This document shows, one piece after another, positions 52,117-60,406 of a stretch of 64,000 nt of DNA. Both the position numbers and the translations under genes were made by a program. Below the pieces are notes generated by a model. It did not search any database, had not been told where the DNA came from, and saw only the letters and a list, made by a program, of their open reading frames with translations. The stretch covers positions 62,001 through 126,000 of the forward strand of contig NZ_JAHKKS010000004.1 of NCBI RefSeq assembly GCF_019737615.1, in the 5' to 3' direction. Every line of letters begins with the position of its first letter. The stretch's first letter is position 1. This DNA is from Sphingobium xanthum (GTDB taxonomy: Bacteria > Pseudomonadota > Alphaproteobacteria > Sphingomonadales > Sphingomonadaceae).

Positions 52117-53496
52117 ATGAACCCTACGCATTTTCTGCGCATGGCCGCGCTTTGTCTTGCCATCTCGGCGACGGCAGTCGAAGCCAAGGACGAACCGGGC
52201 TTCACGCTCCAGAACTCGATCGGCTCCGACTCGCTCAGCGTGAACGGCAGCGTGCGGTTGCGCTATGAAAGCTTCGACAATAATTTCCGGCCGACCGGCC
52301 CGGTCGCGGCGGATCTTTTCACGGTCCGCACAAGCCTCGAGGTCGAGTATCGCACCGGTGCGTTCAAGATCGGCGGCGAACTTCGCGACGCCCGGATCTA
52401 CGACGCCGACGCCTCGACCCCGTTCGGCTCTGGCGATGTCAATCCGCTCGAACCGGTGGCAGCCTATGTCGGGCTCGACGTGGCCAAGGCGCTGGGCGGC
52501 GTCAGGACCGAACTGACCGCCGGGCGGTTTCTGATCAATCTGGGATCGAAGCGGCTCGTCGCCGATCCGGGCTATCGGTCCGCCGGCAACGCTTTCACCG
52601 GCGTGCGGCTGGACTGGACCGGCAAGGGCAAGGAAGCGCTGACCCTCTTCTACACCTATCCGCAGCAGCGCGAGCCCGACAGCGTTCAGGACATGCTCGA
52701 CAACAAGGTCATCTGGGACCGGGAATCGAGCGACCTGGTCTTCTGGGGTGGTTTTCTGAGCAAGCCGAAGATTGCGGGCTCGGTGAATGCGGAAGTCTAT
52801 TTCTTCGGGCTGGACGAGAATGACCGGCCCGACAATGCGACACGCAATCGCCACCTGCTGACGCCCGGTTTCCGTCTCTACAGCAAGCCGGCCAAGGGCA
52901 AGCTCGATGGCGAGCTGGAAGTCGCGCACCAGTTCGGCAATATCCGTGCTTCGACGGCGGCGAACGCGCGGCGGGTCACCGTTTCGGCACAGACCTTCCA
53001 CGCCGAGCTTGGCTACACCTTCGCAGGTGCCTGGTCGCCACGCTTGGTCGCCCTCAGCGACTATGCGACGGGCGATCATGCCGGGTCGGCCAGCTTCAAC
53101 CGGTTCGATTCCCTGTTCGGGCCGCGGCGCGCGGACTGGGGCCCGACCGGCATTTTCGGCCCGCTTACGCGCAGCAACACGGTTTCGGTCGGCGCCAAGT
53201 TCGAGCTGAAGCCGAGCAAGCGGATGGACGCCTTCGTCGAATGGCGCGAGCTGTGGCTGGACTCGGCGACGGACAGCTTCTCCAAAACGAGCGTGCGGGA
53301 CCCCGCCGGCGCGAGCGGCCGTCATGCCGGTCGCCAGTATCAGGCGCGTGTCAGATACTGGGTGCTGCCGGGGCAGATGCAGATCGACGCGGGCGGCGCA
53401 GTCCTCGCCAAAGGACGTTTTCTGACCGACGCGCCCAATGCACCCGCGACGGGCAATTCCGTCCACGGCTATCTCGATCTGAACTTCTTCTTCTGA
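52117..53496 (+). CDS. Alginate-export-type outer-membrane porin
   Basis: Outer-membrane beta-barrel protein of 459 residues with a signal peptide (FLRMAALCLAISATAVEA). It resembles the alginate_export (AlgE-like) family: VNGSVRLRYESFDNNFRP, ELTAGRFLINLGSKRLV, TPGFRLYSKPAKGKLDGE and the LFGPRRADWGPTGIFGP region. The last residues LNFFF give the C-terminal aromatic needed for barrel assembly by BamA. AAAGGAA precedes ATG 52117. The transported substrate is unknown and alginate should not be assumed. Confidence 0.85.
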   Translation: MNPTHFLRMAALCLAISATAVEAKDEPGFTLQNSIGSDSLSVNGSVRLRYESFDNNFRPTGPVAADLFTVRTSLEVEYRTGAFKIGGELRDARIYDADASTPFGSGDVNPLEPVAAYVGLDVAKALGGVRTELTAGRFLINLGSKRLVADPGYRSAGNAFTGVRLDWTGKGKEALTLFYTYPQQREPDSVQDMLDNKVIWDRESSDLVFWGGFLSKPKIAGSVNAEVYFFGLDENDRPDNATRNRHLLTPGFRLYSKPAKGKLDGELEVAHQFGNIRASTAANARRVTVSAQTFHAELGYTFAGAWSPRLVALSDYATGDHAGSASFNRFDSLFGPRRADWGPTGIFGPLTRSNTVSVGAKFELKPSKRMDAFVEWRELWLDSATDSFSKTSVRDPAGASGRHAGRQYQARVRYWVLPGQMQIDAGGAVLAKGRFLTDAPNAPATGNSVHGYLDLNFFF

Positions 53497-53516
53497 ACGA
53501 TCACGCCCGAGGCTGT

Positions 53517-53542
53517 GTCTCTCCGCCATGGGGCGGAGAGAC
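53517..53542. terminator. Hairpin between convergent porin and sodC genes
   Basis: GTCTCTCCGCC-ATGG-GGCGGAGAGAC with an 11-bp perfect stem, 20 bp after the porin stop and 13 bp from the sodC stop. It lacks a T-tract on either side, so it may stabilise transcript 3' ends rather than terminate alone. Confidence 0.5.
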
Positions 53543-53554
53543 CGCCATCCGGGA

Positions 53555-54112
53555 TCAGATCGGCCTGAGCTTGCGGTAGAACACGCCGCACAGCACCCTT
53601 GCGCCGCTGTTTCCAGTAGGATCGGTCTTCATGTCGTCCGCGTCGGCGTGGACGATGAAGGACGAACCGTCCGCGTCGAAGATGGCGTCGAGCGTCGTCT
53701 GCGTCGGAAAGCTCGCCGTGGCGCGCCCATTGGAATCGGCCGTCAGGATTGGCAGGTCGCCTTGATGCGGGCCCATCGGATTTTCCGAACCGTGCTGCTT
53801 GCCGGTCGGGTTATGATGGGCGCCAGCCGTCACGAAATCCGGACGCTTGCATTCGCCCACGGCATGGATGTGAATGCCGTGCGGGCCCGGCGTGATGCCG
53901 CCCGTGACCTGGACGTTCGCCTGGAGCGCGCCATTGACCGGGGCAAGCGTTACCACGCCGGCGGGGCGGCCGGTGCTGTCGTAGAGCAGGGCCTCGGCAT
54001 AGGGCACCGGCGGCGGCGGGGCGCCCGGAGGCGCTTTCGCTCCGCAGGACGCAAGCGCCAGCGACAAGCCGGCGGTCGACAGGATCACGAACAGGGAGGG
54101 GGATCGGGCCAT
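53555..54112 (-). CDS. sodC: Superoxide dismutase [Cu-Zn], lipoprotein
   Basis: Periplasmic superoxide dismutase of 185 residues. The signal peptide ends in a lipobox (LALASC), so it is probably lipid-anchored. Copper and zinc ligands lie in GPHGIHIHAVGEC, AGAHHNPTGKQHG, GPHQGDLP and SSFIVHADADDM; the active-site Arg and second disulphide Cys are in SGARVLCGVF. A Pro-rich linker (PPGAPPPPVPYAE) follows the lipobox. The ATG at 54112 gives a normal signal. It lies 67 bp downstream of the nucleosidase gene. Confidence 0.95.
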   Translation of the reverse strand: MARSPSLFVILSTAGLSLALASCGAKAPPGAPPPPVPYAEALLYDSTGRPAGVVTLAPVNGALQANVQVTGGITPGPHGIHIHAVGECKRPDFVTAGAHHNPTGKQHGSENPMGPHQGDLPILTADSNGRATASFPTQTTLDAIFDADGSSFIVHADADDMKTDPTGNSGARVLCGVFYRKLRPI

Positions 54113-54179
54113 GTGCGTCTCTCTTGCTGGAACGAACCAATATTGAAGCAATAATCGAACAGATTGACGTGTAGTTCCG

Positions 54180-54842
54180 TTACAGCCGTGCAATCAAGCG
54201 TTCCATTGCCAGGGCAGCCCGGCGCGCCGCGGCAAGTAAATTGGCGTGGAAGTCTCCGGCGCTGTCATGATTGGCATCGTCGGTGGTCGCCTTGATGCCG
54301 GCCCAGGGCAATCCCGCCTGTGCCGCATATTGCGCGACGGCAGCGGTTTCCATATCGACGATGTCGGCGTCCAGCGTTGCGACCAGGTGCCTCGCATAGC
54401 CCGCATCCTCGATGAAGGCGTCGCCGCTGGCGATGCAGGCGGCGGGCAGATCGCTGCCCGGGTCGGGCAGGGCTTCATAGGGCTCCACATGTGCCGGGCC
54501 CATCGGCCAGGCGCCCGGCGGATAATGCACGAACGCCTCCGGCTTGCGCGCGCCATAGTCGTGCTGGACAGCGCGGGCGAGGTAGAAGCAATCGCCCTCG
54601 ATCCGGCTGAGCTTGCCTGCTGTACCGACGGTCATCAGCAGGTCAACGCCGTGCCGCGCATGCAGCAGGGCAGCGGCGCTGGCGATGTTCACCTTGCCGA
54701 TGCCCGTCGAAGCCAGCACGATGCTGTGCGCGCCCGTCTCGATGCGCCTCAGCGACGGCCAGGCGCCGGGCAGCACCTCGCCGACGCCCGGCATGAAGGC
54801 ATCCGCTTCCTCGTCGAGCGCGGCGAGCAGGCCGATCCGCAT
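54180..54842 (-). CDS. mtnN: 5'-methylthioadenosine/S-adenosylhomocysteine nucleosidase family
   Basis: Hydrolase of the phosphorylase superfamily that releases adenine from methylthioadenosine or S-adenosylhomocysteine. 220 residues. The start MRIGLLAALDEEADAF and STGIGKVNIASAAALL match the family. The purine and ribose-binding Glu residues are in VDMETAAVAQYA, and the catalytic Asp is expected in KATTDDANHDSAGDF. It could instead be a less specific nucleoside phosphorylase-like protein. The ATG is four bases after the apt stop, so apt can recycle the adenine formed. Confidence 0.82.
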   Translation of the reverse strand: MRIGLLAALDEEADAFMPGVGEVLPGAWPSLRRIETGAHSIVLASTGIGKVNIASAAALLHARHGVDLLMTVGTAGKLSRIEGDCFYLARAVQHDYGARKPEAFVHYPPGAWPMGPAHVEPYEALPDPGSDLPAACIASGDAFIEDAGYARHLVATLDADIVDMETAAVAQYAAQAGLPWAGIKATTDDANHDSAGDFHANLLAAARRAALAMERLIARL

Positions 54843-54846
54843 CCGC

Positions 54847-55413
54847 TCAATGCCCTTCGAAGGTCATGAGCGCCATCGGCTCGATGCCCGCCGCGCGCAG
54901 CCGCGCCGCACCGCCCAGGTCGGGCAGATCGACGACGAACAGCGCCGTGTCCACCACCGCGCCCTGACCGCGCAGCAGGGACGCGCCCGCCAGTGCCGTC
55001 CCGCCCGTCGCCAGCAGATCGTCGACCAGTACGACGCGCGTGCCGTCCCTGACCGCGCCCAGATGCATCTCGATCCGGTCCGATCCATATTCGAGCGCAT
55101 AGTCGATGCCGACCGTCTCGCCCGGCAGCTTGCCCTTCTTGCGCAGCATGACCTTGCCCTTGCCGAGCGCATAGGAAAGTCCGGCCGCCACGATGAAGCC
55201 GCGTGCCTCGATGCCGGCGATGAGGTCCACGCTGTCCGGATCGATCATCGCGGCGAGTCGGTCGATCGCCGCGCGGAAGCCCGCCCCATCCAGCAGGAGA
55301 GTGGAGACATCGCGGAACAGGATGCCGGGGATGGGGTAGTCCGGAATGGTGCGGACCAGAGCCTTGAGGTCGTCATTCTGGGCCATGGTGTCGCTGGAGG
55401 CGTCGGTCGTCAT
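54847..55413 (-). CDS. apt: Adenine phosphoribosyltransferase
   Basis: Adenine plus PRPP to AMP, purine salvage; cytoplasmic. 188 residues. The PRPP-binding motif is VVLVDDLLATGGTA. IPDYPIPGILFRDVSTLL near the start and IEARGFIVAAGLSYALG belong to the apt signature; MLRKKGKLPGET is the flexible loop region. Start at ATG 55413; an in-frame ATG (MAQNDD) nine codons later is also possible. It forms a two-gene unit with mtnN. A plus-strand gene of unknown function lies divergent. Confidence 0.96.
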   Translation of the reverse strand: MTTDASSDTMAQNDDLKALVRTIPDYPIPGILFRDVSTLLLDGAGFRAAIDRLAAMIDPDSVDLIAGIEARGFIVAAGLSYALGKGKVMLRKKGKLPGETVGIDYALEYGSDRIEMHLGAVRDGTRVVLVDDLLATGGTALAGASLLRGQGAVVDTALFVVDLPDLGGAARLRAAGIEPMALMTFEGH

Positions 55414-55574
55414 CTGGTCCCTCGGTGATGAATCATGCGATTGGGCGGCGGTGCGACAGTTTTTTGGTTGAATTGAGAGGCGCTTGGGCTGCGACGAAGC
55501 GAAGTCGCGTTACAAATCTTTACATCGGCGGGTCGAAGCGACTAACCCTTGTGCCAAATCGGGTCAGCAAGAAC

Positions 55575-56378
55575 ATGAAGTCGCTCACTCTCACTTTGCG
55601 GTTCGTTCCACTTCTTTGCATCCTCGCCACGTTTCCAGCGCTGGGACAAGTCGAAAATGCAGAAGATACGCGCACTGCTGTCGCTACCGCCCCGGACGCC
55701 CGCGCGCCCGGCAATAGCTGGCGCCTGCCCGAGAGCGCGTCGCAGGCCATTCAGGCACCGCGCCTCGTCGCCGACGATCCGGCTATCGCAGATCTGCCGC
55801 GTGTCGAAATGGTCGAGCGCGCTGCTGTCACGCCACTCCGCTCGATCGGCGCTGCTCCCGCCGTCGGCCGCGCTGCTCCCGCGCAGGAGGGCAACGCCAG
55901 TCCCTATGACCGCATCGCCGCACTCTCGGCCGTCGTGCCGCGCGAGCCGACGGCCCGCCCACCGGGTCCTGCGCCCGTGACCGCGCTGGAGATCGCGTCG
56001 GCCTGGATCGCGGACGCGCGAGCCTATCTGGATGTCTATTGGCGCCAGGTCGGGCTGGTCTCGGCAATGCTGCTCACGGCGGGGTTGCTGTTCTGGCGTC
56101 TCGGCGAGCGCAGTCGGCACGATGAGCAGGAGCTGGTGCTGGAAGCATCCGCACCGACCGATGCCGTGGAGATATCCGCGGAGCCGCTGCGGTTCGAGCA
56201 GGAACCCGACGCATCCGATCTTCCCGCCATGCCTGCCATCCGCATGGCCAGCGAAATGCCGCAAGCGCTCGCCGAGGCATCGGCGCCGGTCATTCGCCCC
56301 GCGCGCCAGCATGCGACATTGCGGGAGGCGATCTCGGCGATGAAGGCGGAGATGGAGAAGTCCGCCGTCGACGCCTGA
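55575..56378 (+). CDS. Exported/membrane protein of unknown function
   Basis: Not recognised. 267 residues starting at MKSLTLTLRFVPLLCILATF, a good signal peptide. A low-complexity Ala/Pro-rich region (about 25-145) leads to a single membrane segment (LVSAMLLTAGLLFWRLG, about 160-176). The cytoplasmic tail is acidic with EPLRFEQEPDASDLPAMPA and ends with a helix (REAISAMKAEMEKSAVDA). No catalytic motif is visible. The ATG was chosen for the signal peptide; a longer in-frame start at 55425 exists. It lies between apt (divergent) and rplL (convergent), within the interrupted ribosomal cluster. Confidence 0.68.
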   Translation: MKSLTLTLRFVPLLCILATFPALGQVENAEDTRTAVATAPDARAPGNSWRLPESASQAIQAPRLVADDPAIADLPRVEMVERAAVTPLRSIGAAPAVGRAAPAQEGNASPYDRIAALSAVVPREPTARPPGPAPVTALEIASAWIADARAYLDVYWRQVGLVSAMLLTAGLLFWRLGERSRHDEQELVLEASAPTDAVEISAEPLRFEQEPDASDLPAMPAIRMASEMPQALAEASAPVIRPARQHATLREAISAMKAEMEKSAVDA

Positions 56379-56399
56379 GCTGCCGGAAACGCAGGCACG

Positions 56400-56437
56400 A
56401 AAAGGGGCGCATCCTCGCGGACGCGCCCTTTTCTTTT
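56400..56437. terminator. Bidirectional intrinsic terminator after rplL
   Basis: AAAAGGGGCGC and GCGCCCTTTT arms around an ATCCTCGCGGAC loop, with T-rich DNA on the right and A-rich on the left. It serves both the plus-strand unknown gene and the minus-strand rplJ-rplL unit. Confidence 0.8.
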
Positions 56438-56476
56438 GGCCGGGCGGCATGAAAGCCGCCCGTTCCGAACAGGATC

Positions 56477-56860
56477 TTACTTGATCTCGACGGTCGCGCC
56501 GGCTTCCTCGAGCTTCTTCTTGATCTCTTCGGCCTCGGCCTTGTTGATGCCTTCCTTGACGGCCTTCGGGGCCGACTCGACCAGCGTCTTGGCTTCGGTC
56601 AGGCCGAGCTGCGTGATCGCGCGGACTTCCTTGATGACGTTGATCTTCTTGCCACCGTCGTTGACGAGGATGACGTCGAACTCGGTCTTCTCTTCAGCAG
56701 CCGGGGCATCGCCACCGGCGCCGCCAGCGGCCGGCGCAGCGACGGCGACGGCAGCAGCAGCGGAAACGCCCCACTTCTCTTCGAGAGCCTTCGAGAGCTC
56801 GGCGGCTTCGAGAACGGTCAGAGCCGACAGCTGGTCGACGAGTGCGTTGATATCAGCCAT
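56477..56860 (-). CDS. rplL: 50S ribosomal protein L7/L12
   Basis: Stalk protein of the large subunit that recruits translational GTPases. 127 residues. The N-terminal dimer domain ([20 protein letters not shown]) is followed by an Ala-rich hinge (about 35-52) and the C-terminal factor-binding domain with [20 protein letters not shown] and [20 protein letters not shown]. It lies 79 bp after rplJ, its binding partner. The usual next gene, rpoB, is about 6.5 kb away. Confidence 0.98.
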   Translation of the reverse strand: MADINALVDQLSALTVLEAAELSKALEEKWGVSAAAAVAVAAPAAGGAGGDAPAAEEKTEFDVILVNDGGKKINVIKEVRAITQLGLTEAKTLVESAPKAVKEGINKAEAEEIKKKLEEAGATVEIK

Positions 56861-56939
56861 TGTAATTCACTCCATTTTCTAGGCGGGCATTGGGCCCTTA
56901 AGTCGTTTGGTTGCAATTCACGTCGGGAGTGCCTGAGAC

Positions 56940-57455
56940 TCAGGCGGCTTCCTTGGTGGCGTAGGCGTTGAACACGCGGGCGAGCTGTGCAGCCGGCTCC
57001 TTCGTGACGACGGCAAGCTTGGTTGCCGGCGCCTGGATGAGGCCGATGAGCGTCGCGCGCATCTGGTCGAGCGAGGGCATAGACGCCAGTGCCTTCACGC
57101 CTTCGGCGTTCAGCATCGTGGTGCCCATGGCGCCGCCGACGATCTCGAGCTTGTCGTTCGTCTTGGCGAAATCGATCGCGGCCTTGGCGGCAGCGACCGG
57201 ATCGGCAGACGTCGCCAGGCCGACCGGACCGACGAGAAGCTCATCGAGCCCCGCATAGTCCGTGTCCACGATGGCGATCTTGGCAAGCCGGTTCTTCGTC
57301 ACCTTGTAGGTCGCACCGACGTCGCGCATCTTCTGGCGGAGCTGGGTGGACTGAGCGACGCTCATACCCAGATTGCGGGTCACGACGACCACGCCCATCT
57401 CCTTCAGAGATGCGTGAAGCGCGGAAACGACCTCGGTCTTTTCATTGCGATCCAT
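56940..57455 (-). CDS. rplJ: 50S ribosomal protein L10
   Basis: Base of the ribosomal stalk; binds 23S rRNA and L12 dimers. 171 residues. The conserved start MDRNEKTEVVSALHASLKE, AQSTQLRQKMRDVGATYKV, TKNRLAKIA and the LVGPVGLATS region are typical. The C-terminal helix after 140 carries the L12 sites. L10 is expected to bind its own leader to repress translation. The 520-bp region upstream is where this would happen. Confidence 0.97.
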   Translation of the reverse strand: MDRNEKTEVVSALHASLKEMGVVVVTRNLGMSVAQSTQLRQKMRDVGATYKVTKNRLAKIAIVDTDYAGLDELLVGPVGLATSADPVAAAKAAIDFAKTNDKLEIVGGAMGTTMLNAEGVKALASMPSLDQMRATLIGLIQAPATKLAVVTKEPAAQLARVFNAYATKEAA

Positions 57456-57977
57456 GCCATTCTCCTCAGCGGCCTCGCGAGACGAACGTCCCGCGCGACC
57501 GCGTTACACGAATGCCAGGCGCGACCCATTGCGGGCCGCGCACGGCAGATTTGTCCGAGGGGAATGGTTGACTGGACCCTAGCCGCCAGAGGGGCGAGGG
57601 CAGACCCGGATGCGCCGCCACTGGGGCAAGGCGTCAGCCGGCAAGAACTTTTTCCCCGTCTCGGCTGGGCATTAAGATGGGCAATCCCATCACCAGCTGT
57701 CTCGGACGGTGCGCCGGGACGAATCCCGGCAAGCGCCGCGCCATTAAGCGGAAATGCGGGAGAATGCAAGCGCTACGTTTTCGTTCGCTGACCTCGATCA
57801 CAGGGCCCCGCCGTCGAAAAGTGTAGTATTAAACATATCTATTTCTTTAGTTCTTCAATCAATCTCATCAACCATCCGATTTTCTGCCAGAATTTCAAGG
57901 GAATGCCCCTTAACTATAAATGTAAAAACTTGTTAACCGGGTAGATTTTTACTCAAGTCTCCGATAGGGCGTGCGGC
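57456..57977. other. rplJ leader and divergent control region, with an AT-rich stretch
   Basis: No gene is seen. The half near rplJ (57456-57700) is where an L10 leader would lie; I could not confirm its kink-turn structure. From about 57800 to 57950 the DNA is unusually A/T-rich for this genome and probably holds the promoters of rplJ (minus) and the PEP-CTERM gene (plus). A CtrA-like box lies at 57922-57938. Confidence 0.45.
57922..57938 (+). promoter_or_regulatory. CtrA-like box upstream of PEP-CTERM gene 4
   Basis: GTAA, seven bases, TTAACC: one mismatch from TTAA-N7-TTAA(C). It is 40 bp before the gene start. A further TTAA word lies at 57910-57913. Confidence 0.4.
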
Positions 57978-58580
57978 ATGCACGTCGAGACGCAGATTTT
58001 ACCTTCCTGGCTCCGTTGGGAGAAGCGCAAGCACAGCGCCCTGGTGGTGCTTGCGATGCTGATCAGCGGAGGCCTGGCCGCCGCAGCGAGCAACGAGCGG
58101 CGAATGTTCCTGTGGCAGGGCATGCCCGCGGCGTTCGGCGCGATTGCCGCGCCGGAACCGACCTCGCTGCGGTCCGCGATCATGGGCTATCTCGACGATG
58201 GCTGCGCGCCGGACATCGACGGCAGTGCCGCAGGGTTCGAGCGCGCGGTCGATACGGCCGATTGCGGGCGGCAGCGCAAGCGCCCCGCGCCGCCGCCACC
58301 GGCCGCGGAGCCGGCGGCCTTCTTCGCCGTCCCGGACGATCCGCTGCCCTTCGACAGTCCGTTGCTCGTGATTTCATCACTGCCGCTCGAGGCGCTGCCG
58401 CTGCCCCTGATCGGACGACCGGGCGCGGGGCCGATCCGTCCGGCCAGCCTGACGCCTGTCGCCCTCGTCTCCGGTAGCGTGCCGGAGCCGCAGAGCTGGG
58501 CGCTGATGATTCTGGGCTTTGCTTTTGCCGGTGGCGCGCTGCGCCGTCGGCCCGCATCGGTCCCGGCTGCCCTGGGCTGA
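57978..58580 (+). CDS. PEPxxWA-CTERM sorting-domain protein 4
   Basis: Exported protein of 200 residues, function unknown. A hydrophobic N-terminal segment (ALVVLAMLISGGLAAAAS, about 21-38) follows a basic start. The middle has two Cys (GCAPDIDG and DTADCG) and a Pro-rich tract (KRPAPPPPAAEPAAF). The sorting signal is VPEPQSWALMILGFAFAGGA and a basic LRRRPAS cluster. The tail is atypical compared with the three genes at 38-41 kb and does not share their 3' module. It is convergent with the retropepsin-like gene. Confidence 0.75.
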   Translation: MHVETQILPSWLRWEKRKHSALVVLAMLISGGLAAAASNERRMFLWQGMPAAFGAIAAPEPTSLRSAIMGYLDDGCAPDIDGSAAGFERAVDTADCGRQRKRPAPPPPAAEPAAFFAVPDDPLPFDSPLLVISSLPLEALPLPLIGRPGAGPIRPASLTPVALVSGSVPEPQSWALMILGFAFAGGALRRRPASVPAALG

Positions 58581-58602
58581 TTTCGGGCAAGCCTCCAACC
58601 TG

Positions 58603-59124
58603 TCAGTGAATGGTCATCGTGTCGCCGCGCAGCGTGACGGTGCCGAGCTGCTCCAGCGCATTCTGGCCCATCAGCGAGACCGGCAGGCCCTTGTCGACGA
58701 CGGCGGCATGGATCTTCTCGATCCGCTTGCCGGCCATGTCGAGCCGCTCGATGCGCGCCCAGCGCATGTCGGACGACCCACCCACGGTGCGCATGCTGCC
58801 TTTGCTGACGAGGGAGTCGAACGGCATGCCGAGCTTCTCGGCATCTTCCCGGTTGAGCACGACGACCGTCGCGCCTGTATCGACGACGAAGCGGATAACT
58901 TGGCCGTTGGCCTGCGCCTCGACATAGAACAGCCCGTCGCTGTGGCGCCGCACCACGCGGCCGGGGAGGGCACTCGCCGTCGCCGTGCCAGGTGTCTCAG
59001 CCGTCACGGCGATGTTGGCGGCCGGTGTCGTGGCGTCGTTGCCGACGGCCGGCGCGCTCAGCACCAGCGCCGTGAAAGCGGTGAGCGCCATGATGCTGCC
59101 GAGTTCGAGAGAGAGTCGTGCCAT
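58603..59124 (-). CDS. Retropepsin-like aspartic protease (PerP-like)
   Basis: Probable periplasmic aspartic protease of 173 residues. A hydrophobic N-terminal segment (IMALTAFTALVLSAPAVG) serves as signal or anchor. The active-site motif is FVVDTGATVVVLNREDAE (Asp-Thr-Gly), and the second conserved block is SLMGQNALEQLGTVTLRGD; only one DTG is present, so it must act as a dimer, as retropepsins do. Caulobacter PerP, a CtrA-controlled polarity protease, has this architecture. A CtrA-like box lies 49-65 bp upstream. The start codon is ATG 59124. Confidence 0.82.
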   Translation of the reverse strand: MARLSLELGSIMALTAFTALVLSAPAVGNDATTPAANIAVTAETPGTATASALPGRVVRRHSDGLFYVEAQANGQVIRFVVDTGATVVVLNREDAEKLGMPFDSLVSKGSMRTVGGSSDMRWARIERLDMAGKRIEKIHAAVVDKGLPVSLMGQNALEQLGTVTLRGDTMTIH

Positions 59125-59172
59125 GCGCCTGACTCTGATCCATGCAACCGAAAATGCGGTTGTTCTAATGGG

Positions 59173-59189
59173 TTAGCGCAAATTTAACC
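59173..59189. promoter_or_regulatory. CtrA-like box upstream of the retropepsin-like gene
   Basis: TTAG, seven bases, TTAACC on the plus strand; on the minus strand TTAA-N7-CTAACC. One mismatch from the CtrA consensus in either reading. It is about 50 bp before the start codon, where an activator would touch the -35 region. Confidence 0.5.
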
Positions 59190-59216
59190 ATGTTGACCGA
59201 CGAACAGCCGCCGCGG

Positions 59217-60230
59217 TCAGGCGCCGGTCAGTTCGCCTTCCTCGCGCACGCGCTGGGTTACGGCCCGTTTCCGGCGTCCGAAGACGAACGCCAGGATTGC
59301 CGAAATCAGCGCCGAGATGCCAAATTCCGCCGCCAGTACATAATAGCGCCAGGTCAATCGCTCGCGCGAGCTGAAGAGAACATAGTTATCGGCGTCCACC
59401 TCATAGCCGGCATAGCGATAGAGATTTTCGATCTCGCCCGGCAGGGTGCGGCGGGTCAGCAGGCCGTTCATATAGGGCGTGAAGGTGATGCCCGGCACGC
59501 GGAAGCGCCAGACATGGACCATGTCCTCCCCTTCGGGGAAATTGATCTTGTCATAAGGGCCCTTGACGTCGGTGCGCTTCACCTCGACGAAATAGCGCAG
59601 CGGCTCCCCGTTCGCCCGGTCGCGCGGGCCGCGCACCGGCGCGAAATAGAGCGTGCGCTTCACCAGCAGCAGATTCTCGTTGAACTGCGCGACTTCGGAG
59701 AGGTCCACTTCGCCCGTAATCACCGCGCCGCCCTCGACCGGCGCAATCGCGTCGGACGTGCCCAGGATGAGGCTGCGCGCCGAGCCTTCGTTGATCGGCA
59801 GCTGCAACTGCATGACAAGCACGATGATGGCGGCGAGCAGGCTGCCGGCCGCGACTCCGGCGAAGAAGCCCTGTAGCCGGGTCAGCCGCCCGCGGATGAT
59901 GCGCCCATCGTCGATGCGGGCGGGCCCGAACCCCTCGTCACGCCGCTGCCGCACGCGCAGCAGCCAGACGGCAAGGATCAGCGGCAGGCAGAAAAGCGCG
60001 GTCAGTGCGACGAAGGTCAGGGTCGGCCAGTAGCGGTCGAAATGCAAGAACTGCCATTCGGCGAGCCGGCCGACCAGGCCGCGATAGTCCAGTGCCTGAA
60101 ACAGGAAGAAAAGGCTGACGAGCGCGATCCAGAAGCCGAGCAGCCTGACGGCGAGATTCAGCTGGCTGGAAACCCGCTCATAGGCGTCTTTTTCGACCGC
60201 CACTTTTCGCGTCTGCACGGAGGACCCCAA
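59217..60230 (-). CDS. Membrane protein of unknown function
   Basis: Not recognised. Up to 337 residues with four predicted membrane helices: LLGFWIALVSLFFLFQAL, PTLTFVALTALFCLPLILAV, FAGVAAGSLLAAIIVLVM and YVLAAEFGISALISAILAFV. A soluble region of about 130 residues between helices 3 and 4 has NENLLLVKRTLYFAPVRGPR and VHVWRFRVPGITFTPYM. The start is uncertain: TTG 60230 is the longest option and GTG starts follow; no ATG fits. It ends 92 bp before the retropepsin-like gene on the same strand. It sits between rplA and rplJ, where no such gene is usual. Confidence 0.65.
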   Translation of the reverse strand: MGSSVQTRKVAVEKDAYERVSSQLNLAVRLLGFWIALVSLFFLFQALDYRGLVGRLAEWQFLHFDRYWPTLTFVALTALFCLPLILAVWLLRVRQRRDEGFGPARIDDGRIIRGRLTRLQGFFAGVAAGSLLAAIIVLVMQLQLPINEGSARSLILGTSDAIAPVEGGAVITGEVDLSEVAQFNENLLLVKRTLYFAPVRGPRDRANGEPLRYFVEVKRTDVKGPYDKINFPEGEDMVHVWRFRVPGITFTPYMNGLLTRRTLPGEIENLYRYAGYEVDADNYVLFSSRERLTWRYYVLAAEFGISALISAILAFVFGRRKRAVTQRVREEGELTGA

Positions 60231-60349
60231 TATTTTCCTGCTGCTTATCGCCCCAAATCGGGACGGGCAACGGCAAGCCTCCGAAACGCGACGACTATTT
60301 TACAACTTTGCGCCGGACCGAGGCGCTGTTGCCCGGCCGGATACAAGAA

Positions 60350-60378
60350 ATCCCCGCCGCGCGAGGCGCGACGGGGAT
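60350..60378 (-). terminator. Hairpin after rplA
   Basis: ATCCCCG (60350-60356) pairs with CGGGGAT (60372-60378), with a second GC-rich stem inside. On the minus strand it is followed by TTTCTTG. It ends 28 bp beyond the rplA stop. Confidence 0.5.
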
Positions 60379-60406
60379 CTTCCCTTGCTTCGATAATCCG
60401 AAGAGA

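Noticed and set aside
57456..57800. tRNA or small stable RNA in the rplJ upstream region
   Set aside because: I searched by eye for cloverleaf arms and GTTCGA-type T-loops and found none; it is more likely the L10 leader.
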